A program made the translations under genes and the position numbers. DNA of 64,000 nucleotides, from assembly GCA_964017195.1 (NCBI GenBank), contig OZ024896.1, positions 5,905,487 through 5,969,486 of the forward strand, written 5' to 3'. The stretch comes from Siderastrea radians. Taxonomy: Eukaryota; Cnidaria; Anthozoa; Scleractinia; Rhizangiidae. The notes under the pieces are model-generated. The model saw nothing but the letters and a program-made list of their open reading frames with translations. It was not told the DNA's origin and searched no databases. Shown piece after piece: positions 12,401 to 25,000 of the stretch. Within the stretch, counting starts at the first letter, position 1. Every line of letters starts with the position of its first letter.

Positions 12401-15359
12401 AATTCTACTAAACCGTGTGATATGTCTGGTATCATAAACTGGAAACTACAGTGTCGCCGGGGAAGTCATTTTTTTCCTCTCTGTATCATGAACAGGGTTC
12501 CCGAGAAAAGGCCGCATTATTAACTGTGTTTTTTTTTCACTTACAGAACTTTGTAATGTTGAAGGTAAAGAAGCCATGTTGGCAGAGGTCATACAGCAAA
12601 AATGCGAGTTGGAAGAGAAGTTTGAGATGTTTAAAGAAGAGAAGGAAAAGGAGGCTGTACAACTGATTCAAGAAATGGACGAGCTTCGTGAATCACTTTT
12701 AAATGAGAAAAAGCTTGTATTTGAGCTAGAAGACAGGGTAAACTTTGCAGTGACTGAAAGAAACGCCATGGAGGCAGAACTGCGTCGAGTGCTTGAAGAA
12801 AGCAAGGGGGCCGTCAGCAAAGACGACATGGAGACAGAAATAGCAACAGTTGTTAATTCTGAAACAGAGTTGCGCCATGAACTGGAAATAGCCAAAGAGA
12901 GTATCATGCAGTTGGAAAGTGAAATAGGAAGGCTGGCGGAGGAGAAAAACACATGGGAAAGTCTTGCTAAGACGAAGTCCATCGCTCTTGAAGAAGAAAA
13001 GAAAGCTTTGGACGAAGAGATGGCAAGATGCTCTAAACGCTTTGAGGAAGAGAAGCAGCAACTTGTTGAACAGCTACGTGAATTTAGTGATTTGAAAGTC
13101 AAAGAGAGTGAAGATTTTTGTTCAGAAAGGGATGACAAAATCGAGGAACTAGAAAATAAACTCGTGGCCGCAACACAAACTGCTGCTGATTATGAACGTG
13201 CCCTTGAACACTACCAACTCAAACTGGCAGAAGTCGAGCACGAGCGGGACACCACTATGGAAAGACTGGAAAAACAGGTTTTTTGTTTCCTGTTTCTGAC
13301 ACACCCGCCTTAGTTAGTGCCGCTTTGTAAAAAAAGCCAACTGTCCTGCTCGTTTTCTTTTACTCGGCCGACACGTCCCTAGATTTAAACGCAAAACGTG
13401 TATAACTAAAAATGTTTTCCTTTAGTGTCTTGAATTACATCTGGGAATGGACAGGGATGTTTCCTAGAAGGGATACAGAATTGTCTCCCCTTAAGATCAG
13501 TGGAATGGAATGCATAAAATTGAATCTTGTTCAAACACTTCCTAATCGTGTTTTCATCTTTTATTTTTGCAGAAATCCGCTAGCTCCGTTAATATGTCTG
13601 AAATGGAAACCTTGCGGAAAGAATGCGAGGTGGCGAAGACGAAATGTAAACAGGCACAAGAAAAATACTTCTCAGAGTCAGACAGACTGAAAGCTATTAT
13701 TGGTGAGATGCAAGGTACGATTTAAGCGCTTTTCCCTCTTGACTCTTCATGTACATTCGTCAAATTTTGTTTGCTTCAATTCTCACCTAAAATGCATTGA
13801 CGCAGGAAGGTATTGTTTTATAATTTTTGCGTTATTCCTCGTGCTGTAAGATTGTATCCACTTTCTGTCAGAAAGCCTTACGTTTGAATCGACATCTAGA
13901 CAGAGCCTTGTGATGTAACAGTCAAAGTGCAATTGCATATGATCTTATGCTTTGCTTAATTATAGACGAACAAGATGAATTTGTGCGCCAGATAACCGAG
14001 CTCAAAGAAAAAACTACCGGGAAAGACGCTGAGTTGTGTCGGCTGCAAAACGAACTCGTTGAGATGAAGAAGGCCCAGGCTGCTGTGGTAAGCAGAAAAT
14101 CGCCTAAACGGCCTCCAGAACCTTGGAAAAGCAATAAAAACACAGGAAACACACAACAGGTAAGGTTTTTTAAACTTTATTTCGATTTTAATGTATTTTC
14201 GGCGGAATAACCGCCGATTATTTTCGATCGAATTTCAGCTCCATACAAACTCTCATGTTACGCTTTGGTTACCTGTGCTTACAGCTTCTGACTTGGTCCT
14301 TAAACTTCCAAAGAAAACTGGACCATTATTTTCCAAATACGGACAAAACGACCTTGTCAACATCTATAAACTTCAGTATCACGATTCTCAGTTTCTTTCT
14401 ATTGCTTTTGAATTCAGGTGAAAAGTAAGTCTATTATATCGAGCAGTATTGAGCAATTTTGCCGATATTCATGTTTAAAGAACGTACAGCATTGAACTCT
14501 GGGTATGTCTGGATTCTCGTGTCAGTAAAATCAAAATGGCGTCTACGTATCGGACGTATCGGAGCGATCTAAAAACTCCATCACGAACGACTTTGAATTT
14601 TGTGCTTTAAAACTAAACGTTTACTACAATTGATGAACTTAGAGTCGAGGAAAGAAAAGAAAGGTACTTCAATGAAAGAACATTTTATTCTATTGTTATT
14701 GCTACTCTCCCGGGGTACTCTTTTCGTACTTCTTAAATCGTAGTCGCCCTTCGGGCGATCAAACCTCAACTTTTAGTCGCCCTGGACACTTTTTAATCGC
14801 CACGGGCGACCGTGCGACCGCCAAGTTTTAACCCTGCCTTCTGCAGTGCAACAAACAATACCACGAGTGGACTGCACTTTAGCCTCATGGAACATGCAAG
14901 GTCACACAATCAAATCAAATCGAACCAAACTGTCAGAAGCAAGCAGTCAATCAAGCACTCTGTATAAAAATAAACTTGGTCACAAGAACGTGATCACCAA
15001 CAGCTTTTATTTACTTTGTCAAACAATTTCCGTATTTTTGCTTACAGAACTCCGCTAAATCTGTTGAAATGGAATCCTTGAAGAAAGAATGTGAGCGGGC
15101 AAAGAAGAAATGCAAAGATGCACAAGAAAAATACTTTTCAGAGTCAGACAGGTTGAAGGCCATAATTGAGTTATGTCAGCTGCGAAACGAACTGGCTGAG
15201 ATGAAAAAGAGTGCCCAGGCTTCCACGGTAAGCAAATTAAACAGCTCGACCCTGACAAGATTCACTTCACCCTTTCCGCCAGAATTTTATTTTGAGAAAG
15301 TAGCCAGTTATAGAGACATGTAGAATTCGCAGCTTATAGAACGGATCCTTAATCATGTG

Positions 15360-15390
<31 letters not shown>

Positions 15391-15979
15391 CTGAAAACAG
15401 AGTGAATGTGCGGAGAGAAGAACTCTGGAAAGAATTCCTAGTTCCAGATGAGATTCGAACCCGCGACCTTCCGTACTCTAGTCGGTTGCTCTAACCACTG
15501 AGCCACTGGGAACTCTAGTGGTGAGCAATGGTCAGTTGTAGGCTGTCACAACAAACGCAGTCACATTATTTCAATGCGCACATGCATTTAACTGCATCAT
15601 GCAGCCACGGGGAATACTCTTAGAGTAACAAATGAAAATAGAATGACCATAATTCAATTCCCGCCATACCCTTCCCTTTGGTCACACCGTTGAGTAAGAA
15701 CTTGTCTTCTCTAGTACATTTGACTTAAGATAATCGAGATGAAGTCATCAGCAAGGACACAAAGTTGAAGCCAACTGGTTCACAAAAGTACCTTGTGGAT
15801 TTCGTTAATTATCTCTTGTATTTTGCATTAATGTTTTATACAGATTTCCGCTGGCTCCGCTGATATCAATGAGATGGAATCCTTGAAAAGAGAATGCGAG
15901 TTGGCAAAGAAGAAATGCGAAGATGCACAAGAAAAATACTTCTCTGAGTCAGATAGACTGAAAGCTATTATTGATGAGG

Positions 15980-16045
<66 letters not shown>

Positions 16046-19000
16046 ACCTGATTTTATGAAAACCGGGCCAGCCTGCAAAACTGCAGTTGTACTGACATGC
16101 TAAGGAAAATGCCTCGCTTTGCCTAAAAGTACACTCTGCAAGCTATTTCTTACCACCTGAGGTCATCTAGTAGCCATCAAACAGCTAATCTAGGCTTGAA
16201 TCAGTGCTCTGCAGCTATTTTCAGCTCTTCAACATTAAACCACCTGCAAATCAGAGTGTCGAGCTCAGGGAGTGAACATGTACAAACACTGACCTACATG
16301 TATGCTGTCCCATCCCTCCCCCACTGTCTGACATTTGGAGCCTGAGGTGTCAACTCACTGGCACGGCGACGGCTAACAGCTCCGGCAAAAAGGAGCTATT
16401 CATCTGAGTGCAAAACAGCTTAGCAAGCGGTTCGGAATTAAGTCAGTGTGCTTGACTTGCAAGAATAATAACCAAAAAATCGGTAGAGATTAAACTAAAG
16501 ACCCGAGTTTTGACCAACCCTACCCCCCCCTGGATTGAGATGGGGGGACCCCAAATGCAGGTGGTCTGTTAGCCCTGTCCCCGTAGAGTTGCTGGGAACT
16601 AGCCGTGACAGTCCCCCCCCTAGAAAATAAACCGCTAGCCTAAGGTGGACTCGCTGCCGATGGCAGCGAGTCCACCCGGGGCGCGGAGTAAAATTAGTGA
16701 TTCCGTTTTCAAAAATCCAGGTATATATCTCAGGCAAATGCAATTTTTTCCACTTTAATGTGCTGCTTTAGGCCCCACCACATCATCCAAGTGACAAACG
16801 CAGCGAATTTACTGCCCGCCCGGTCATTCACCCGAGATATCTACCTGATTTTATGAAAACCGGGCCAGCCTGCAAAACTGCAGTTGTACTGACATGCTAA
16901 GGAAAATGCCTCGCTTTGCCTAAAAGTACACTCTGCAAGCTATTTCTTACCACCTGAGGTCATCTAGTAGCCATCAAACAGCTAATCTAGGCTTGAATCA
17001 GTGCTCTGCAGCTATTTTCAGCTCTTCAACATTAAACCACCTGCAAATCAGAGTGTCGAGCTCAGGGAGTGAACATGTACAAACACTGACCTACATGTAT
17101 GCTGTCCCATCCCTCCCCCACTGTCTGACATTTGGAGCCTGAGGTGTCAACTCACTGGCACGGCGACGGCTAACAGCTCCGGCAAAAAGGAGCTATTCAT
17201 CTGAGTGCAAAACAGCTTAGCAAGCGGTTCGGAATTAAGTCAGTGTGCTTGACTTGCAAGAATAATAACCAAAAAATCGGTAGAGATTAAACTAAAGACC
17301 CGAGTTTTGACCAACCCTACCCCCCCCTGGATTGAGATGGGGGGACCCCAAATGCAGGTGGTCTGTTAGCCCTGTCCCCGTAGAGTTGCTGGGAACTAGC
17401 CGTGACAGTCCCCCCCCTAGAAAATAAACCGCTAGCCTAAGGTGGACTCGCTGCCGATGGCAGCGAGTCCACCCGGGGCGCGGAGTAAAATTAGTGATTC
17501 CGTTTTCAAAAATCCAGGTATATATCTCAGGCAAATGCAATTTTTTCCACTTTAATGTGCTGCTTTAGGCCCCACCACATCATCCAAGTGACAAACGCAG
17601 CGAATTTACTGCCCGCCCGGTCATTCACCCGAGATATCTACCTGATTTTATGAAAACCGGGCCAGCCTGCAAAACTGCAGTTGTACTGACATGCTAAGGA
17701 AAATGCCTCGCTTTGCCTAAAAGTACACTCTGCAAGCTATTTCTTACCACCTGAGGTCATCTAGTAGCCATCAAACAGCTAATCTAGGCTTGAATCAGTG
17801 CTCTGCAGCTATTTTCAGCTCTTCAACATTAAACCACCTGCAAATCACAGTGTCGAGCTCAGGGAGTGAACATGTACAAACACTGACCTACATGTATGCT
17901 GTCCCATCCCTCCCCCACTGTCTGACATTTGGAGCCTGAGGTGTCAACTCACTGGCACGGCGACGGCTAACAGCTCCGGCAAAAAGGAGCTATTCATCTG
18001 AGTGCAAAACAGCTTAGCAAGCGGTTCGGAATTAAGTCAGTGTGCTTGACTTGCAAGAATAATAACCAAAAAATCGGTAGAGATTAAACTAAAGACCCGA
18101 GTTTTGACCAACCCTACCCCCCCCTGGATTGAGATGGGGGGACCCCAAATGCAGGTGGTCTGTTAGCCCTGTCCCCGTAGAGTTGCTGGGAACTAGCCGT
18201 GACAGTCCCCCCCCTAGAAAATAAACCGCTAGCCTAAGGTGGACTCGCTGCCGATGGCAGCGAGTCCACCCGGGGCGCGGAGTAAAATTAGTGATTCCGT
18301 TTTCAAAAATCCAGGTATATATCTCAGGCAAATGCAATTTTTTCCACTTTAATGTGCTGCTTTAGGCCCCACCACATCATCCAAGTGACAAACGCAGCGA
18401 ATTTACTGCCCGCCCGGTCATTCACCCGAGATATCTACCTGATTTTATGAAAACCGGGCCAGCCTGCAAAACTGCAGTTGTACTGACATGCTAAGGAAAA
18501 TGCCTCGCTTTGCCTAAAAGTACACTCTGCAAGCTATTTCTTACCACCTGAGGTCATCTAGTAGCCATCAAACAGCTAATCTAGGCTTGAATCAGTGCTC
18601 TGCAGCTATTTTCAGCTCTTCAACATTAAACCACCTGCAAATCAGAGTGTCGAGCTCAGGGAGTGAACATGTACAAACACTGACCTACATGTATGCTGTC
18701 CCATCCCTCCCCCACTGTCTGACATTTGGAGCCTGAGGTGTCAACTCACTGGCACGGCGACGGCTAACAGCTCCGGCAAAAAGGAGCTATTCATCTGAGT
18801 GCAAAACAGCTTAGCAAGCGGTTCGGAATTAAGTCAGTGTGCTTGACTTGCAAGAATAATAACCAAAAAATCGGTAGAGATTAAACTAAAGACCCGAGTT
18901 TTGACCAACCCTACCCCCCCCTGGATTGAGATGGGGGGACCCCAAATGCAGGTGGTCTGTTAGCCCTGTCCCCGTAGAGTTGCTGGGAACTAGCCGTGAC

Positions 19001-22000
19001 AGTCCCCCCCCTAGAAAATAAACCGCTAGCCTAAGGTGGACTCGCTGCCGATGGCAGCGAGTCCACCCGGGGCGCGGAGTAAAATTAGTGATTCCGTTTT
19101 CAAAAATCCAGGTATATATCTCAGGCAAATGCAATTTTTTCCACTTTAATGTGCTGCTTTAGGCCCCACCACATCATCCAAGTGACAAACGCAGCGAATT
19201 TACTGCCCGCCCGGTCATTCACCCGAGATATCTACCTGATTTTATGAAAACCGGGCCAGCCTGCAAAACTGCAGTTGTACTGACATGCTAAGGAAAATGC
19301 CTCGCTTTGCCTAAAAGTACACTCTGCAAGCTATTTCTTACCACCTGAGGTCATCTAGTAGCCATCAAACAGCTAATCTAGGCTTGAATCAGTGCTCTGC
19401 AGCTATTTTCAGCTCTTCAACATTAAACCACCTGCAAATCACAGTGTCGAGCTCAGGGAGTGAACATGTACAAACACTGACCTACATGTATGCTGTCCCA
19501 TCCCTCCCCCACTGTCTGACATTTGGAGCCTGAGGTGTCAACTCACTGGCACGGCGACGGCTAACAGCTCCGGCAAAAAGGAGCTATTCATCTGAGTGCA
19601 AAACAGCTTAGCAAGCGGTTCGGAATTAAGTCAGTGTGCTTGACTTGCAAGAATAATAACCAAAAAATCGGTAGAGATTAAACTAAAGACCCGAGTTTTG
19701 ACCAACCCTACCCCCCCCTGGATTGAGATGGGGGGACCCCAAATGCAGGTGGTCTGTTAGCCCTGTCCCCGTAGAGTTGCTGGGAACTAGCCGTGACAGT
19801 CCCCCCCCTAGAAAATAAACCGCTAGCCTAAGGTGGACTCGCTGCCGATGGCAGCGAGTCCACCCGGGGCGCGGAGTAAAATTAGTGATTCCGTTTTCAA
19901 AAATCCAGGTATATATCTCAGGCAAATGCAATTTTTTCCACTTTAATGTGCTGCTTTAGGCCCCACCACATCATCCAAGTGACAAACGCAGCGAATTTAC
20001 TGCCCGCCCGGTCATTCACCCGAGATATCTACCTGATTTTATGAAAACCGGGCCAGCCTGCAAAACTGCAGTTGTACTGACATGCTAAGGAAAATGCCTC
20101 GCTTTGCCTAAAAGTACACTCTGCAAGCTATTTCTTACCACCTGAGGTCATCTAGTAGCCATCAAACAGCTAATCTAGGCTTGAATCAGTGCTCTGCAGC
20201 TATTTTCAGCTCTTCAACATTAAACCACCTGCAAATCAGAGTGTCGAGCTCAGGGAGTGAACATGTACAAACACTGACCTACATGTATGCTGTCCCATCC
20301 CTCCCCCACTGTCTGACATTTGGAGCCTGAGGTGTCAACTCACTGGCACGGCGACGGCTAACAGCTCCGGCAAAAAGGAGCTATTCATCTGAGTGCAAAA
20401 CAGCTTAGCAAGCGGTTCGGAATTAAGTCAGTGTGCTTGACTTGCAAGAATAATAACCAAAAAATCGGTAGAGATTAAACTAAAGACCCGAGTTTTGACC
20501 AACCCTACCCCCCCCTGGATTGAGATGGGGGGACCCCAAATGCAGGTGGTCTGTTAGCCCTGTCCCCGTAGAGTTGCTGGGAACTAGCCGTGACAGTCCC
20601 CCCCCTAGAAAATAAACCGCTAGCCTAAGGTGGACTCGCTGCCGATGGCAGCGAGTCCACCCGGGGCGCGGAGTAAAATTAGTGATTCCGTTTTCAAAAA
20701 TCCAGGTATATATCTCAGGCAAATGCAATTTTTTCCACTTTAATGTGCTGCTTTAGGCCCCACCACATCATCCAAGTGACAAACGCAGCGAATTTACTGC
20801 CCGCCCGGTCATTCACCCGAGATATCTACCTGATTTTATGAAAACCGGGCCAGCCTGCAAAACTGCAGTTGTACTGACATGCTAAGGAAAATGCCTCGCT
20901 TTGCCTAAAAGTACACTCTGCAAGCTATTTCTTACCACCTGAGGTCATCTAGTAGCCATCAAACAGCTAATCTAGGCTTGAATCAGTGCTCTGCAGCTAT
21001 TTTCAGCTCTTCAACATTAAACCACCTGCAAATCACAGTGTCGAGCTCAGGGAGTGAACATGTACAAACACTGACCTACATGTATGCTGTCCCATCCCTC
21101 CCCCACTGTCTGACATTTGGAGCCTGAGGTGTCAACTCACTGGCACGGCGACGGCTAACAGCTCCGGCAAAAAGGAGCTATTCATCTGAGTGCAAAACAG
21201 CTTAGCAAGCGGTTCGGAATTAAGTCAGTGTGCTTGACTTGCAAGAATAATAACCAAAAAATCGGTAGAGATTAAACTAAAGACCCGAGTTTTGACCAAC
21301 CCTACCCCCCCCTGGATTGAGATGGGGGGACCCCAAATGCAGGTGGTCTGTTAGCCCTGTCCCCGTAGAGTTGCTGGGAACTAGCCGTGACAGTCCCCCC
21401 CCTAGAAAATAAACCGCTAGCCTAAGGTGGACTCGCTGCCGATGGCAGCGAGTCCACCCGGGGCGCGGAGTAAAATTAGTGATTCCGTTTTCAAAAATCC
21501 AGGTATATATCTCAGGCAAATGCAATTTTTTCCACTTTAATGTGCTGCTTTAGGCCCCACCACATCATCCAAGTGACAAACGCAGCGAATTTACTGCCCG
21601 CCCGGTCATTCACCCGAGATATCTACCTGATTTTATGAAAACCGGGCCAGCCTGCAAAACTGCAGTTGTACTGACATGCTAAGGAAAATGCCTCGCTTTG
21701 CCTAAAAGTACACTCTGCAAGCTATTTCTTACCACCTGAGGTCATCTAGTAGCCATCAAACAGCTAATCTAGGCTTGAATCAGTGCTCTGCAGCTATTTT
21801 CAGCTCTTCAACATTAAACCACCTGCAAATCAGAGTGTCGAGCTCAGGGAGTGAACATGTACAAACACTGACCTACATGTATGCTGTCCCATCCCTCCCC
21901 CACTGTCTGACATTTGGAGCCTGAGGTGTCAACTCACTGGCACGGCGACGGCTAACAGCTCCGGCAAAAAGGAGCTATTCCTCTGAGTGCAAAACAGCTT

Positions 22001-25000
22001 AGCAAGCGGTTCGGAATTAAGTCAGTGTGCTTGACTTGCAAGAATAATAACCAAAAAATCGGTAGAGATTAAACTAAAGACCCGAGTTTTGACCAACCCT
22101 ACCCCCCCCTGGATTGAGATGGGGGGACCCCAAATGCAGGTGGTCTGTTAGCCCTGTCCCCGTAGAGTTGCTGGGAACTAGCCGTGACAGTCCCCCCCCT
22201 AGAAAATAAACCGCTAGCCTAAGGTGGACTCGCTGCCGATGGCAGCGAGTCCACCCGGGGCGCGGAGTAAAATTAGTGATTCCGTTTTCAAAAATCCAGG
22301 TATATATCTCAGGCAAATGCAATTTTTTCCACTTTAATGTGCTGCTTTAGGCCCCACCACATCATCCAAGTGACAAACGCAGCGAATTTACTGCCCGCCC
22401 GGTCATTCACCCGAGATATCTACCTGATTTTATGAAAACCGGGCCAGCCTGCAAAACTGCAGTTGTACTGACATGCTAAGGAAAATGCCTCGCTTTGCCT
22501 AAAAGTACACTCTGCAAGCTATTTCTTACCACCTGAGGTCATCTAGTAGCCATCAAACAGCTAATCTAGGCTTGAATCAGTGCTCTGCAGCTATTTTCAG
22601 CTCTTCAACATTAAACCACCTGCAAATCAGAGTGTCGAGCTCAGGGAGTGAACATGTACAAACACTGACCTACATGTATGCTGTCCCATCCCTCCCCCAC
22701 TGTCTGACATTTGGAGCCTGAGGTGTCAACTCACTGGCACGGCGACGGCTAACAGCTCCGGCAAAAAGGAGCTATTCATCTGAGTGCAAAACAGCTTAGC
22801 AAGCGGTTCGGAATTAAGTCAGTGTGCTTGACTTGCAAGAATAATAACCAAAAAATCGGTAGAGATTAAACTAAAGACCCGAGTTTTGACCAACCCTACC
22901 CCCCCCTGGATTGAGATGGGGGGACCCCAAATGCAGGTGGTCTGTTAGCCCTGTCCCCGTAGAGTTGCTGGGAACTAGCCGTGACAGTCCCCCCCCTAGA
23001 AAATAAACCGCTAGCCTAAGGTGGACTCGCTGCCGATGGCAGCGAGTCCACCCGGGGCGCGGAGTAAAATTAGTGATTCCGTTTTCAAAAATCCAGGTAT
23101 ATATCTCAGGCAAATGCAATTTTTTCCACTTTAATGTGCTGCTTTAGGCCCCACCACATCATCCAAGTGACAAACGCAGCGAATTTACTGCCCGCCCGGT
23201 CATTCACCCGAGATATCTACCTGATTTTATGAAAACCGGGCCAGCCTGCAAAACTGCAGTTGTACTGACATGCTAAGGAAAATGCCTCGCTTTGCCTAAA
23301 AGTACACTCTGCAAGCTATTTCTTACCACCTGAGGTCATCTAGTAGCCATCAAACAGCTAATCTAGGCTTGAATCAGTGCTCTGCAGCTATTTTCAGCTC
23401 TTCAACATTAAACCACCTGCAAATCACAGTGTCGAGCTCAGGGAGTGAACATGTACAAACACTGACCTACATGTATGCTGTCCCATCCCTCCCCCACTGT
23501 CTGACATTTGGAGCCTGAGGTGTCAACTCACTGGCACGGCGACGGCTAACAGCTCCGGCAAAAAGGAGCTATTCATCTGAGTGCAAAACAGCTTAGCAAG
23601 CGGTTCGGAATTAAGTCAGTGTGCTTGACTTGCAAGAATAATAACCAAAAAATCGGTAGAGATTAAACTAAAGACCCGAGTTTTGACCAACCCTACCCCC
23701 CCCTGGATTGAGATGGGGGGACCCCAAATGCAGGTGGTCTGTTAGCCCTGTCCCCGTAGAGTTGCTGGGAACTAGCCGTGACAGTCCCCCCCCTAGAAAA
23801 TAAACCGCTAGCCTAAGGTGGACTCGCTGCCGATGGCAGCGAGTCCACCCGGGGCGCGGAGTAAAATTAGTGATTCCGTTTTCAAAAATCCAGGTATATA
23901 TCTCAGGCAAATGCAATTTTTTCCACTTTAATGTGCTGCTTTAGGCCCCACCACATCATCCAAGTGACAAACGCAGCGAATTTACTGCCCGCCCGGTCAT
24001 TCACCCGAGATATCTACCTGATTTTATGAAAACCGGGCCAGCCTGCAAAACTGCAGTTGTACTGACATGCTAAGGAAAATGCCTCGCTTTGCCTAAAAGT
24101 ACACTCTGCAAGCTATTTCTTACCACCTGAGGTCATCTAGTAGCCATCAAACAGCTAATCTAGGCTTGAATCAGTGCTCTGCAGCTATTTTCAGCTCTTC
24201 AACATTAAACCACCTGCAAATCAGAGTGTCGAGCTCAGGGAGTGAACATGTACAAACACTGACCTACATGTATGCTGTCCCATCCCTCCCCCACTGTCTG
24301 ACATTTGGAGCCTGAGGTGTCAACTCACTGGCACGGCGACGGCTAACAGCTCCGGCAAAAAGGAGCTATTCATCTGAGTGCAAAACAGCTTAGCAAGCGG
24401 TTCGGAATTAAGTCAGTGTGCTTGACTTGCAAGAATAATAACCAAAAAATCGGTAGAGATTAAACTAAAGACCCGAGTTTTGACCAACCCTACCCCCCCC
24501 TGGATTGAGATGGGGGGACCCCAAATGCAGGTGGTCTGTTAGCCCTGTCCCCGTAGAGTTGCTGGGAACTAGCCGTGACAGTCCCCCCCCTAGAAAATAA
24601 ACCGCTAGCCTAAGGTGGACTCGCTGCCGATGGCAGCGAGTCCACCCGGGGCGCGGAGTAAAATTAGTGATTCCGTTTTCAAAAATCCAGGTATATATCT
24701 CAGGCAAATGCAATTTTTTCCACTTTAATGTGCTGCTTTAGGCCCCACCACATCATCCAAGTGACAAACGCAGCGAATTTACTGCCCGCCCGGTCATTCA
24801 CCCGAGATATCTACCTGATTTTATGAAAACCGGGCCAGCCTGCAAAACTGCAGTTGTACTGACATGCTAAGGAAAATGCCTCGCTTTGCCTAAAAGTACA
24901 CTCTGCAAGCTATTTCTTACCACCTGAGGTCATCTAGTAGCCATCAAACAGCTAATCTAGGCTTGAATCAGTGCTCTGCAGCTATTTTCAGCTCTTCAAC

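Larger units (their letters stand above)
13254..15978 (+). repeat. Segmental duplication, copy 1
   Basis: From ACTATGGAAAGACTGG at 13254 (inside exon 24) to GATGAG at 15978, this block matches 47066-49760 with about eight substitutions, one 46-base deletion and a GAT-repeat length change. It carries exons 25-28. Confidence 0.93.
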
